In this document: positions 44,049 through 53,071 of the stretch, in pieces
How positions within the stretch are numbered: the stretch's first letter is position 1
How the letters are laid out: the number at the start of each line of letters is the position of its first letter
Source: Fluviicola sp.
GTDB taxonomy: Bacteria; Bacteroidota; Bacteroidia; Flavobacteriales_D; Crocinitomicaceae
Direction: 5' to 3'
Length of the DNA stretch: 64,000 nucleotides
Assembly: GCA_029866325.1 (NCBI GenBank)
Contig: JARWZO010000010.1
Coordinates: forward strand, 62,001 to 126,000
Notes under the pieces: generated by a model
Told to the model about the DNA's origin: nothing
The model's database searches: none
What the model saw: the letters and a program-made list of their open reading frames with translations, nothing else
Translations under genes and position numbers: made by a program

Positions 44049-44858
44049 TTAAAAATTGTATGTTAAACCAAACGTTAACGGATACACCGCTGCTGTTTTA
44101 TCGGTGTCGAACAATGGAAGCACATTGTAGTTTGCAAATACTCCCCAATCGTTGTAACCCATCTTTACTGCGGCATCCAAACGGAAGGCGTTTAAGGCGT
44201 AAGATCCCTTAATTTTTTCTTTGCTTTCACGTTTATCTTCCTCAATAGTGCGTTTTACACTAGATCCGATGCGCACTCCTCCGATCACTCCGGCTGCAAA
44301 GTAAAACCCTTCATCGCCTTCACCTTGTGTACAAAACTCTATCATCAATGGTGCTGTAAGGTAAATTGCACGCAATTTGTTTTTCTTGAAGTCATTGATC
44401 GTATCGGTTGTTGCCCAGAGTGAATCGGCATCTACGTTGAGTTGGTATTGTCTTAACCCGATTTGCGTCCAGTTAAATCCAAGACCGGTAGTGATCCCAA
44501 CATAGTTTTTATAGATTTTAAACTTGTGTTCCAACAGGTTGAGGTTCCAGCTGAAAGAACGTCCCGGATCGTTTTCCCACTGTGGATCACTCGGAAAACT
44601 GCTTTTCATGGCATCGTTCAACAAAATGGTTGGTCCGAATTCCAAACCTGCCCAGTGAGCTTCAATTTCAGCTTGTTCTTCTTCGTCCGGTGCGGCATCA
44701 ATCGTATCGCCTTCAATGATTTCAATATCTCCACGAGAAACGATGATGAATTCTTTCTCTCCTAAATTGATACGGGTAGTATCGGGTGTTTCTTTTTCCT
44801 GTGCGATGATTGTTCCGATGAACAATAAACTGAATACGCTTGTGTAAATTGCTTTCAT
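44049..44858 (-). CDS. Outer-membrane beta-barrel protein (PorT-like)
   Basis: 270 residues from the ATG at 44858 (MKAIYTSVFSLLFIGTIIAQ is a signal peptide); an upstream in-frame start at 44903 adds a poor extension. The acidic N-terminal mature region (EGDTIDAAPDEEEQAEIEAH) precedes alternating beta strands (NYVGITTGLGFNWTQIGL, YLTAPLMIEFCTQ, FYFAAGVIGGVRIGSSV) and an aromatic C-terminal strand (YPLTFGLTYNF), typical of an outer-membrane barrel. It has its own terminator. Function unknown. Confidence 0.7.
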   Translation of the reverse strand: MKAIYTSVFSLLFIGTIIAQEKETPDTTRINLGEKEFIIVSRGDIEIIEGDTIDAAPDEEEQAEIEAHWAGLEFGPTILLNDAMKSSFPSDPQWENDPGRSFSWNLNLLEHKFKIYKNYVGITTGLGFNWTQIGLRQYQLNVDADSLWATTDTINDFKKNKLRAIYLTAPLMIEFCTQGEGDEGFYFAAGVIGGVRIGSSVKRTIEEDKRESKEKIKGSYALNAFRLDAAVKMGYNDWGVFANYNVLPLFDTDKTAAVYPLTFGLTYNF

Positions 44859-45304
44859 GTGTTCTATGTTTTTAATGTGTTTTTCTTGTTTTTCGACTGT
44901 CAATCCGTTGGTCGACTATCGTGCTGTTTGATTGTATGACCAAGTAGGTGGCATTTTGTTACAGCGACTTTGAAAAAAAGTAGAAAAAAACTTAAAATAA
45001 TTTTTAAACAACTGTTTTTCAAATACATAGTAATATTGCAATATCACGCGAAAATTGCATTTCAGGACTTCGAATGTTGCCGGGCTCAAGTCAATTTGCT
45101 GTTTTATTCCCACAGATAACACGATTTTATGAGCCATTCCATTATACACCGTCAATCATTTAATCAGTCAGCGATTCCTTAACCCATTGATAACTTAGGC
45201 ATCAACCAAAATTTGTAATCTTACTAAATCCATTAATCGTTTATGGAAATTGAACGTTTACAGCATCTTAGGTGTAGTAGTATACACGCTAAAACAACAC
45301 TGCC
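44859..45304. other. Long AT-rich intergenic region before the tandem array
   Basis: About 445 bases between divergent genes, with no conserved ORF. It should contain promoters for both directions, but no perfect TAnnTTTG box was seen. A short inverted word GTGTA...TACAC lies around 45271-45287, ahead of the tandem gene cluster. Confidence 0.4.
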
Positions 45305-46210
45305 ATGAAAAACATCGGAATCCATGAGCCTTGCTCTGAAAACTGGAACGAAATGTCACCGAATGAAAAAGGGGCTTTTTGTCAGAAATGCGCTACGCAG
45401 GTATACGATTTCACCAATAAAACCAGCCTGGAAATCAAGCAGACATTGCGTGAACTGATCGGTCAGCCGGTTTGTGGCAGAATCACCGGTCCACAGGAAG
45501 CAGCGCTAAACGCAGAGTTTGAGTTATGGAACCAAAAATCAAAACGCCGTTTGCAAAGCACTTTAGTTTTCTCATTGATCGTTGTTTTCGGGTTGACCTT
45601 ATTTAGCTGTTCACACGAACAGGATAAACAACAAATAGAACAATTGCAGGCAACGGCAATGAAAGCCATTGAAAAACAACAAGCCGGACAAACCGATTTT
45701 TCCGAAACCAACACCTCTGGTAAATCAATTACTCAGGAAATTGAAATCATTGAACCCGTAATGACTAAAATGCTTATTGAGGAAAAGCTGCTTTTACACA
45801 ATGAAACTATTGAAGAAGTGGAAATAATCCGCTACACAGATTATGGCGGGAGTTATGGTGGTGCAATGGAGTACAGCGTCACGTATCGCGAATTTTTAAT
45901 GGCTGAGGCTGAATTGGCTCCCGAATACGATCAAGAAGGCCGATTGATCCCAATTGAATTTTCTTCAATCGTTTTCCCTAATCCGGCGACAACCGAAACA
46001 ACTTTTGAACTGGCCGTTCCGGTTACCAATCAGTTTGAAATCAGCCTCTACGATATGAACGGAAAATTCATCCAATCAATTCACAGCGGCGAAATTCAAC
46101 GTGGAACATTTCAGCAGCAGATCAATTTAGCTGATCTGAATCCGGGAATTTACTTGGTTACTATTTTCTCGAAAGACTACAAAGAAACCGTTCGCATCAG
46201 CAAAATCTAA
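45305..46210 (+). CDS. Four-cysteine N-terminal domain / membrane segment / T9SS sorting protein, copy 1
   Basis: 301 residues, ATG at 45305. Residues 1-80 form a soluble domain with Cys10, Cys26, Cys29 and Cys57 (EPCSENWNEMS, GAFCQKCATQVYDFT, GQPVCGR), a likely metal or Fe-S site. A hydrophobic segment at 86-101 ends in LTLFSC (Cys102, lipobox-like). A variable acidic linker follows, then a T9SS type A sorting domain (FPNPATTETTFELA, DMNGKFIQSI, GIYLVTIFSKDYKETVRI). I recall the N-terminal domain from many Bacteroidota proteins without known function. First of three tandem paralogues, 12 bases before copy 2. Confidence 0.85.
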   Translation: MKNIGIHEPCSENWNEMSPNEKGAFCQKCATQVYDFTNKTSLEIKQTLRELIGQPVCGRITGPQEAALNAEFELWNQKSKRRLQSTLVFSLIVVFGLTLFSCSHEQDKQQIEQLQATAMKAIEKQQAGQTDFSETNTSGKSITQEIEIIEPVMTKMLIEEKLLLHNETIEEVEIIRYTDYGGSYGGAMEYSVTYREFLMAEAELAPEYDQEGRLIPIEFSSIVFPNPATTETTFELAVPVTNQFEISLYDMNGKFIQSIHSGEIQRGTFQQQINLADLNPGIYLVTIFSKDYKETVRISKI

Positions 46211-46222
46211 AAACCCCGAATC

Positions 46223-47131
46223 ATGAAACACATTGGAATCCAAACACCTTGCTCTGAAAACTGGAACGAAATGACTCCATCAGAAAAAGGAGCTTTCTGT
46301 CAGAAATGCGCATCGCATGTGCATGATTTTACCCAAAAATCTACGCGTGAGGTTAAAGAAACGCTGAGATCTCTCATCGGGCAACCCGTTTGCGGACGTA
46401 TGACCGCTGATCAGGAAATGGCACTGAATGTCGAGTTTGAAACGTGGCAATTTCAATCAAAACATCAATTTCAACGCGCTCTTGTGTTTTCATTGGTGGT
46501 CGTTTTTGGGTTGACGCTTTTTAGCTGCTCGAATGAGCAGGATAAGAAAAATGTGCGTGAAATTCAAGAGACTGCTCTACAAGCCATGAATAATCTGTCG
46601 GTTGGAGAATTGAACAATGTTCCGGTTGATATTGTAGCTTCTAATTTTTCGGAAGTGCAATTACCGGTATTTTATGAAGAAAATCAACTAGAGCAGTATA
46701 TGATAGAAGCTTCTAGACCGATTTTATTAGTAGAAGAAAATCCTGATATAACAATGGTAATTGACAGAAACTATTATTTGGGCGGTGTCGGCTATTCCAC
46801 AGATTACATTGAATACTTAGTTTCCGAAAAACCAATTGTTGAAGAAAGGGATGAAACGGGTCGTTTGATTCCAACAAAATTTGCATCACTCGTATTTCCA
46901 AACCCTGCAACTACCGAAACAATGTTCGAGTTGGCCGTTCCTGTTACCAATCAGTTTGAAATCAGCCTCTACGATATGAACGGAAAGTTTATTCAATCTA
47001 TTTATAAAGGTGAAATTCAACGTGGAACATTTCAGCAGCAGATCAATTTAGCTGATTTGAATCCCGGAATTTATTTGGTGACCATTTTCTCGAAAGACTA
47101 CAAAGAAACCGTTCGCATCAGCAAAATCTAA
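46223..47131 (+). CDS. Four-cysteine / T9SS sorting protein, copy 2
   Basis: 302 residues, ATG at 46223. Same layout as copy 1: Cys10, 26, 29, 57 in a ~80-residue N-terminal domain, hydrophobic segment 86-101, Cys102, divergent linker (NLSVGELNNVPVDIVASN), then a sorting domain whose last ~70 residues are nearly identical in DNA to copy 1, suggesting gene conversion. It starts 12 bases after copy 1 and ends 4 bases before copy 3, so all three share a transcript. Confidence 0.85.
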   Translation: MKHIGIQTPCSENWNEMTPSEKGAFCQKCASHVHDFTQKSTREVKETLRSLIGQPVCGRMTADQEMALNVEFETWQFQSKHQFQRALVFSLVVVFGLTLFSCSNEQDKKNVREIQETALQAMNNLSVGELNNVPVDIVASNFSEVQLPVFYEENQLEQYMIEASRPILLVEENPDITMVIDRNYYLGGVGYSTDYIEYLVSEKPIVEERDETGRLIPTKFASLVFPNPATTETMFELAVPVTNQFEISLYDMNGKFIQSIYKGEIQRGTFQQQINLADLNPGIYLVTIFSKDYKETVRISKI

Positions 47132-47135
47132 CGCC

Positions 47136-48047
47136 ATGAAACACATTGGAATTCAAACTCCTTGTTCGGAAGACAGAGGCAATATGACACCCAACGAAAA
47201 GGGTTCTTTTTGTCACAAATGCGCCAAACAAGTCCACGATTTTACCAACAAATCGACAGGTGAAATCAAACAAATCTTCCGTGATATGATGGGTCAGGAA
47301 ATTTGTGGCAGAATGACTTCAGATCAGGAAATCGCACTCAATGCCGAATTCGAAGCGTGGAAATTTCAATCGAAACAAGGGTTTCAGCGTGCCATGGTGT
47401 TTTCGTTGGTCGTTGTTTTTGGATTAACACTTTTCAGTTGTTCAAATGAGCAGGACAGGCAACAAATTAAACAAATACAAGCCGTTGCGTTGAATGCAAT
47501 GAACGTTTCAGCTGGGGAAACACCTGATTCCAAATCTATTGAACAACAAACACTTCATGAAAATGAGGTGCTGCAGTTGAAAAAAATCAGAGGTAAATAT
47601 GAAGCCTATTTAGAGCCAGATTGCATCTATGATATTGAATACGCCATTCCGGAAGAACAGCAGATTATCTACCAAACACAAATCGACGGTGGAATCGGAA
47701 GTAGCATGGAATACCGGGATTACCTGAGAGCAACCGATATTAAGGTAATTGATGAGCAAGAATTGGATGAACTCAGACAAATCATTCCAACCGAATTTGC
47801 AGCAACCGCTTACCCAAATCCAACAGCAAACGTTACCACTTTCGAACTAAATGTTCCGAATAAAACCAGATTTGATGTTGGTTTGTACGACATGAACGGA
47901 AAGCTGATTCAGAAAGTTTGTGACGGAAAAATCAACCGTGGCACGTATACGCAGGATTTGGATCTTACGAATCTGAATCCGGGAATTTACCTGTTGATCA
48001 TTTCCTCTGAAGATTACAAAGAAACCATTCGCATTAGCAAGATTTAA
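47136..48047 (+). CDS. Four-cysteine / T9SS sorting protein, copy 3
   Basis: 303 residues, ATG at 47136. The same four cysteines and membrane segment are kept, but the otherwise conserved Trp14 is lost (EDRGNM instead of ENWNEM), and its sorting domain has diverged (YPNPTANVTTFELNVPNKT, DMNGKLIQKV, GIYLLIISSEDYKETIRI). It is thus the oldest split of the trio. A hairpin terminator follows at 48068. Confidence 0.85.
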   Translation: MKHIGIQTPCSEDRGNMTPNEKGSFCHKCAKQVHDFTNKSTGEIKQIFRDMMGQEICGRMTSDQEIALNAEFEAWKFQSKQGFQRAMVFSLVVVFGLTLFSCSNEQDRQQIKQIQAVALNAMNVSAGETPDSKSIEQQTLHENEVLQLKKIRGKYEAYLEPDCIYDIEYAIPEEQQIIYQTQIDGGIGSSMEYRDYLRATDIKVIDEQELDELRQIIPTEFAATAYPNPTANVTTFELNVPNKTRFDVGLYDMNGKLIQKVCDGKINRGTYTQDLDLTNLNPGIYLLIISSEDYKETIRISKI

Positions 48048-48067
48048 TACAAACCCTGCCAAATAAA

Positions 48068-48100
48068 AAAGCCGATATCAGTTGAAGTGCTATCGGCTTT
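48068..48100. terminator. Bidirectional hairpin between convergent genes
   Basis: AAAGCCGATA and TATCGGCTTT form a perfect 10-base stem, 13-base loop. On the minus strand it is followed by TTTTTTATTT, a good terminator for the OmpA-like gene; on the plus strand it can stall the tandem-array transcript. Confidence 0.85.
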
Positions 48101-48142
48101 GAACTTTATAAACTTATTAAACTCTTTAACTGGTTAACTTGG

Positions 48143-49042
48143 TTATTTCGGTGCTTTCTCCGGATCCAACAAGTCGTAAAACTGATCCAGTTTCGGCATA
48201 ATGATAATGCGGGTTCTGCGGTTGATGGCTTTGTTTTCAGCTGTATCATTCGGCACGAGGGCATTGTATTCACCACGACCGGCAGCAATCAAACGATTCG
48301 GATTGATATTGAAATCTTTCTGCAAAGCCCGCGCAACCGAAGTAGCTCGTTTCACACTCAAATCCCAATTGTCTTTCATGCACGAATTCTTGATCGGATC
48401 GCTGTCGGTATACCCCTCAATCATTACCTCCAAATCGGGACGTGATTCGATGATTTGCGCAATTTTCGCCAACACTTCTGTTGATTTACCGGTCAAATCG
48501 GCACTTCCGCTCTTGAACAACATTTTATCCGATAGGTTTACCATTACCACCGTTTTGTCCACTTTCACCTCTATATCCTGATCATCCAATCCTTCTTTCA
48601 ACACCCCTTTCAGGTTTACCGCCAGAGCCAGGTTGATGGAATCGGCTTTTGACTTGGCCGCTTGCAACAAACGGATGTATTGATCCTTTTGCTCTAACTG
48701 AGCCAGTGTTTCTTTGATATTGTCATTGGCAGCTTGTGTAATAACTGTCAAATCACCAACTTGCGTCAACTGTTTATCACGAACGGCTTTGCAATCTTCC
48801 AACTGTTCTTTCAGATCTGCAATTTGATCGGTTTTGGTAATGATAGAAGCTCCAGCAACAGTCAGTTCACGATCCAAACGAATACGGTCGTTTTCGCAAT
48901 TGGTTAATTTTGCCAAACTTTCGTCGTGCTGTTTTTTCGAGTTTTCCAATTCGGTTTGTAAAGTGGTGTATTTTTTCTTGCTAACCACACACGATGAAAA
49001 CGTTAGAGCAACTAAAGCTGCCACAGATAAATACTTGATCAT
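48143..49042 (-). CDS. OmpA-family lipoprotein with coiled coil
   Basis: 299 residues, ATG at 49042 (MIKYLSVAALVALTFSSCVV: lipobox Cys18); a TTG-start extension to 49099 is unlikely. A long coiled coil (residues ~25-135) is followed by a C-terminal OmpA/MotB peptidoglycan-binding domain with MLFKSGSADLTGKS, VMIEGYTDSDPI, NWDLSVKRATSVARAL and RTRIIIMPKLDQF. It probably tethers the outer membrane to the wall. Transcribed convergently with the tandem trio. Confidence 0.9.
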   Translation of the reverse strand: MIKYLSVAALVALTFSSCVVSKKKYTTLQTELENSKKQHDESLAKLTNCENDRIRLDRELTVAGASIITKTDQIADLKEQLEDCKAVRDKQLTQVGDLTVITQAANDNIKETLAQLEQKDQYIRLLQAAKSKADSINLALAVNLKGVLKEGLDDQDIEVKVDKTVVMVNLSDKMLFKSGSADLTGKSTEVLAKIAQIIESRPDLEVMIEGYTDSDPIKNSCMKDNWDLSVKRATSVARALQKDFNINPNRLIAAGRGEYNALVPNDTAENKAINRRTRIIIMPKLDQFYDLLDPEKAPK

Positions 49043-49194
49043 AGTCGATTTATTTTGGATAAAAATACGAACAAGCACTTTACGCTTTCCATTAAACAAC
49101 CGCGGTTTTTTAGAATAAATGCTAAAATCAGACGAAAAAACAGTTCAACAATCAGAATTAACGCGTGTTCATTTAGAATTCTTAATTAAACACC

Positions 49195-49202
49195 TATTTT
49201 TG
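49195..49202 (+). promoter_or_regulatory. -7 box of aspS
   Basis: TATTTTTG (perfect TAnnTTTG) ends 19 bases before the aspS ATG. No -33 box at ideal spacing. Confidence 0.55.
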
Positions 49203-49221
49203 CGCATCATTTGATTTCACT

Positions 49222-50961
49222 ATGTATAGAACGCACAATTGCGGTGAATTACGCACGGCACACATCGGACAGGAAGTAACCCTTGCGGGTTGGGTACAAC
49301 GCTCCAAAGATTTGGGGGGAATTACATTTCTTGATTTACGAGATCGCTACGGCATTACCCAATTGGCTTTCAATATGGACGAACAGCCCGAATTGTGTCA
49401 ACAAGCGCGCAAATTGGGACGTGAATTTGTGATTCAAGCTACAGGAAAAGTAATCGAACGTTCCAGCAAGAATACCAAAATTCCGACGGGTGAAATTGAA
49501 ATCATTGTCACAACATTGACTGTTTTGAATGCCGCAAAATTGCCGCCGTTTACCATTGAAGACGATACAGATGGTGGCGATGAATTGCGTATGCAATACC
49601 GTTACCTCGATATGCGCCGTAATCCGGTGCAGCAAAAATTGCGTTTGCGTAATCAAGTAGCTTTGGAAACCCGTAAATACATGGATAGCCAAGGATTCTG
49701 GGATGTAGAAACGCCTTACCTGATTAAATCCACTCCGGAAGGAGCGCGCGATTTTGTAGTGCCAAGTCGCATGAATCAAGGTGAGTTTTATGCATTACCA
49801 CAATCACCGCAGACCTTCAAACAATTACTCATGGTTTCGGGTTTCGACCGTTACTACCAGATTGTGAAGTGTTTCCGCGACGAAGATCTACGTGCCGACC
49901 GTCAACCGGAGTTTACACAGATTGACTGCGAAATGGCTTTTGTAGAGCAAGAAGACATCCTTAACATGTTTGAGGGATTGATCAAACACTTGTTCTCGAC
50001 CGTTCGTGGGGTAATCTTTGAAGGTGATTTTCCGCGCATGACCTACGCCGAAGCAATGGAGAAATATGGTTCCGACAAACCCGATATTCGTTTCGGGATG
50101 GAATTCGCGAGCCTCAATGCATTGACGCAAAACAAAGGTTTTCAGGTATTTGACGATGCCGAAGCCGTAATCGGAATTGCCGTTCCAGGCGCTGCCGAAT
50201 ATACCCGCAAACAATTGGATGAACTCACCGAATGGGTAAAACGTCCGCAAATCGGGGCAAAAGGTCTGGTTTATGTGAAATGCAATGCTGATGGAACCTT
50301 CAAAAGTTCGGTCGATAAATTCTACAGTGAAGCCGATTTAAAAACGTGGGCTGAAGCTACAGGTGCACAAGCAGGCGATTTGATTTTTGTATTGAGCGGC
50401 GGTCTCGACAAGGCCCGCAAACAGATGAATGAATTGCGTTTGCACATGGGTACGCAACTCGGATTGCGCAATCCGGATGTTTTCAAACCACTGTGGGTAC
50501 TCGATTTCCCGTTGTTGGAATGGGACGAAGAACACAACCGTTTCCACGCCATGCACCATCCTTTTACATCACCGAAACCTGAAGATATGCACCTCATCGA
50601 CAGCAATCCGGGGATCGTTCGTGCCAATGCGTATGACTTAGCCGTGAATGGTGTAGAATTGGGCGGTGGTTCCATTCGTATTCACGATCGTGACCTGCAA
50701 GCGCGCATGTTTGAATTGCTGGGCTTTACGCCCGAACAAGCACAAGCACAATTCGGCTTCCTGATGAATGCATTTGAATTCGGAGCTCCTCCTCATGGTG
50801 GATTGGCCTTTGGATTGGATCGTTTGGTAGCTACAATGGGTGGTTCCGATTCTATTCGTGATTACATTGCCTTCCCGAAAAACAATAGCGGTCGCGATAC
50901 GATGATTGATGCGCCTTCGGCGATTGATGATGCTCAGTTGAAAGAATTGGGGTTGAAGTAA
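49222..50961 (+). CDS. aspS: Aspartate--tRNA ligase
   Basis: 579 residues, ATG at 49222. N-terminal OB-fold ([23 protein letters not shown]), class II motif 2 ([20 protein letters not shown]) and motif 3 ([15 protein letters not shown]), with the bacterial GAD insertion between. Because GatA and GatC are encoded in this window, this AspRS could be non-discriminating (charging tRNA-Asn as well), but that cannot be read from sequence. Followed by a 410-base gap holding a hairpin-rich element. Confidence 0.97.
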   Translation: MYRTHNCGELRTAHIGQEVTLAGWVQRSKDLGGITFLDLRDRYGITQLAFNMDEQPELCQQARKLGREFVIQATGKVIERSSKNTKIPTGEIEIIVTTLTVLNAAKLPPFTIEDDTDGGDELRMQYRYLDMRRNPVQQKLRLRNQVALETRKYMDSQGFWDVETPYLIKSTPEGARDFVVPSRMNQGEFYALPQSPQTFKQLLMVSGFDRYYQIVKCFRDEDLRADRQPEFTQIDCEMAFVEQEDILNMFEGLIKHLFSTVRGVIFEGDFPRMTYAEAMEKYGSDKPDIRFGMEFASLNALTQNKGFQVFDDAEAVIGIAVPGAAEYTRKQLDELTEWVKRPQIGAKGLVYVKCNADGTFKSSVDKFYSEADLKTWAEATGAQAGDLIFVLSGGLDKARKQMNELRLHMGTQLGLRNPDVFKPLWVLDFPLLEWDEEHNRFHAMHHPFTSPKPEDMHLIDSNPGIVRANAYDLAVNGVELGGGSIRIHDRDLQARMFELLGFTPEQAQAQFGFLMNAFEFGAPPHGGLAFGLDRLVATMGGSDSIRDYIAFPKNNSGRDTMIDAPSAIDDAQLKELGLK

Positions 50962-50976
50962 GGGTTTTTTGGGGGC

Positions 50977-51214
50977 GATTTCCTATTTAACGGCAAAACC
51001 TTTGTAGAATTTGACGTGCTGCGTATTTTCCACCACGAATTAATCCGCCACTGGCGGAACGTATTGTGTTCAATTCGTTACGAATGGTCAGCCACGGCTG
51101 ATCTCACTAATCAAAATGGAAACAAGTTTCCATTATTCGCTTTAAATTCAGGTATTATTTTCATTTCCGCCTCAGGCGGATGGGAGACTATTATGTGCTA
51201 ATAAATAGGAAATC
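50977..51214. mobile_element. MITE-like element with 12-bp terminal inverted repeats and five hairpins
   Basis: GATTTCCTATTT at 50977-50988 and AAATAGGAAATC at 51203-51214 are perfect inverted repeats. Between them sit five small perfect palindromes in a row: 51044-51058 (TCCGCCA/TGGCGGA), 51073-51085 (ATTCGT/ACGAAT), 51088-51101 (TCAGCC/GGCTGA), 51115-51134 (AATGGAAAC/GTTTCCATT) and 51166-51180 (TCCGCCT/AGGCGGA). The last is identical to the palindrome inside ileS at 13867. No ORF of note. It fills most of the gap 50962-51374. Confidence 0.75.
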
Positions 51215-51374
51215 ACTTTTTGGGGAAGGAAATCGCTGCGGGTTAGTAAAAAAAGACTTCTACGTGTTTAAACTATTAGAATTTTCTCACGAGAAATGTT
51301 CCAAATTTGCCATATGTCCAATTTGGAAATTGACCATTTTCCTCACAAAAAATTTCAGGAAATTCCGACAGATC

Positions 51375-51869
51375 TTACTTCGATTTCTCGATCAGTTTCA
51401 ACACATATCGCCCGTTGGAATCGGCAACCATGGTTTTCCCATTCAAATCCAGTTGAATGATGCGACCGTTTTGCACTTCGTACCGTTGTATACGTGTTGA
51501 ATCTTTCAACGATCCTTCCGAGAGGTAAAATATAGTGCGTGGTTCGGATGATTTTTTCGAATAATAACGTTTCCAGGAACCGGTGGTCACAATCGTTTCA
51601 TCGCCGTCTTCAGTGGCATCGCGGTAAATTTCCGTTAAACGAAAAGCTCCGATTGAATCACCTCTTAAAGCTAAGCGCTGATATATTCCTGAACAATCAG
51701 GGCATGGAATGACACCTTCATACACACGAAGACCTTTCCACTTGGGTTTTACCTCCTGCTTGACATCTTCTATGGGTGGAGTATAAACAGTATCGGTTGG
51801 ACGATGCTCAATGCAACCAACAACCAACAGAAACAATCCCAGAAAAACGGTTAGCATTCGTTTATTCAT
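51375..51869 (-). CDS. NlpE-like lipoprotein (copper/envelope stress family)
   Basis: 164 residues from the ATG at 51869 (MNKRMLTVFLGLFLLVVGC is a lipoprotein signal). The mature domain has the NlpE N-terminal pattern: YEGVIPCPDCSGIYQRLAL with a CxxC pair, followed by strands ending in RTIFYLSEGSLKDSTRI and a C-terminal IQLDLNGKTM. Related proteins sense surface contact or copper in other phyla; here the role is inferred only. Its start lies 15 bases from the stop of the oxidoreductase. Confidence 0.75.
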   Translation of the reverse strand: MNKRMLTVFLGLFLLVVGCIEHRPTDTVYTPPIEDVKQEVKPKWKGLRVYEGVIPCPDCSGIYQRLALRGDSIGAFRLTEIYRDATEDGDETIVTTGSWKRYYSKKSSEPRTIFYLSEGSLKDSTRIQRYEVQNGRIIQLDLNGKTMVADSNGRYVLKLIEKSK

Positions 51870-51873
51870 AGTG

Positions 51874-51881
51874 CAAAAATA
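51874..51881 (-). promoter_or_regulatory. -7 box overlapping the gene boundary before NlpE-like
   Basis: The minus strand reads TATTTTTG (perfect TAnnTTTG) ending only 4 bases before the ATG at 51869, which would give a nearly leaderless message. It could be chance. Confidence 0.4.
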
Positions 51882-51884
51882 CAA

Positions 51885-52916
51885 TTATTGATTCCAAAAC
51901 ACGGCTAGTTTTCCAATTGTTGTGCCACTTTCCAACCGATTATGTGCCAAAGCAAAATCATCTTGCCGAAAACGCTCACCTACAATTGGTTTTATCTCGC
52001 CCGCTTTTGCCAATGAAACCACTTCTTGTAGACATTGCGTCAACACTTCCGGCTTAAAATCAGCTACTTTGAGCATGTTCACACCCATTACCGCTTTCGA
52101 ACGCATCATTAACCCGATTGGAATCACGAAGCCCATTTTGCGCACAAAATTTAAGGTCGAAAAAATGCCCCAGCGTTTACCCGAAAGTTCAGAACCACCA
52201 AACAACACCATTCGGCCTCCGGTTCCCAATAAGGAAAAATCGCGTTTGAAGGTTGAGCCCGCTACAGGATTAAAACTCACATCTAACCGTTCTGTTCCCA
52301 ACCAGTTTTGCACGCTTTCAGAATAGGATTGTTCCGAATACACAACTACCTCATCAGCACCCAAATCACGAACAACTTTTTCTTTAGTACGCGATCCGAT
52401 CTTGGCGCAAACCAGTGCATTTTTACGTTTACACAACTGAATCAGTGCCGTGCCAACTCCGCCCGCAGCCGCATGAATCAACACACGTTCTCCGGCTTGT
52501 ACATTTGCTGTACGTTCTACCATGTAATGTGCCGTTACAAACTGAGTAGCCAAAGCCAGCGCTTCTGCCGCTTCCATTTCACCAACTGGAACTATCGCGT
52601 GTTCTTCGGTAATAACGTGTTGCGCATAACCACCAAAGCGGCAAAAACCGACTACGCGCGTTCCGATTAATTCTTGATTGGCGTTTATTCCAACAGATTC
52701 AACTATTCCAACCACCTCATAACCGATCACACAAGGCATTGGTGGAGCTTCGCGGTACAACCCACGGCGCGCCATCACATCGGCATAGTTTAGGCCAAAC
52801 GCTTCAACTTTGATGCGAACCTGTTGTTCTTTTAAATCGGGAAGTTGAATGGTCTGCAACGAAAAAGCAGTTGTTGCATCCCCTTTTTTTGTCAGTACAA
52901 ATGCTGTTGTTTCCAT
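51885..52916 (-). CDS. NAD(P)H-quinone oxidoreductase-like medium-chain dehydrogenase
   Basis: 343 residues, ATG at 52916. Medium-chain dehydrogenase/reductase of the zinc-free quinone oxidoreductase/VAT-1-like branch: N-terminal EAFGLNYADVMARRGLY, GYEVVGIVESVG, and the cofactor loop ERVLIHAAAGGVGTALIQL. Substrate unknown; such proteins reduce quinones or unsaturated carbonyls with NADPH. Followed on the same strand by the NlpE-like gene; preceded by a family 1 repeat. Confidence 0.85.
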   Translation of the reverse strand: METTAFVLTKKGDATTAFSLQTIQLPDLKEQQVRIKVEAFGLNYADVMARRGLYREAPPMPCVIGYEVVGIVESVGINANQELIGTRVVGFCRFGGYAQHVITEEHAIVPVGEMEAAEALALATQFVTAHYMVERTANVQAGERVLIHAAAGGVGTALIQLCKRKNALVCAKIGSRTKEKVVRDLGADEVVVYSEQSYSESVQNWLGTERLDVSFNPVAGSTFKRDFSLLGTGGRMVLFGGSELSGKRWGIFSTLNFVRKMGFVIPIGLMMRSKAVMGVNMLKVADFKPEVLTQCLQEVVSLAKAGEIKPIVGERFRQDDFALAHNRLESGTTIGKLAVFWNQ

Positions 52917-52923
52917 CTTCTTT

Positions 52924-53071
52924 GATGCTTGATGTTGGATTATTGATGTTTGATTGAATTATGCTCCATAACTCTAAGCTTTCTACTTGACCCGAAGCTT
53001 CATAGTTGTCAGACACATCGATTTTACTTTCTGAAGTTCAATCAAAAATCCAACATCAAAAATCAAGCATC
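52924..53071. repeat. Inverted-repeat intergenic element, family 1, copy C
   Basis: Outer arms GATGCTTGAT (52924-52933) and ATCAAGCATC (53062-53071); inner arms TTTGATTGAA (52949-52958) and TTCAATCAAA (53037-53046). The whole gap between rsmI and the oxidoreductase is this element. Arms match copies at 2549 and 17997. Confidence 0.8.

Noticed and set aside
49336-49779. 147-codon minus-strand open frame
   Set aside because: Antisense shadow of aspS.
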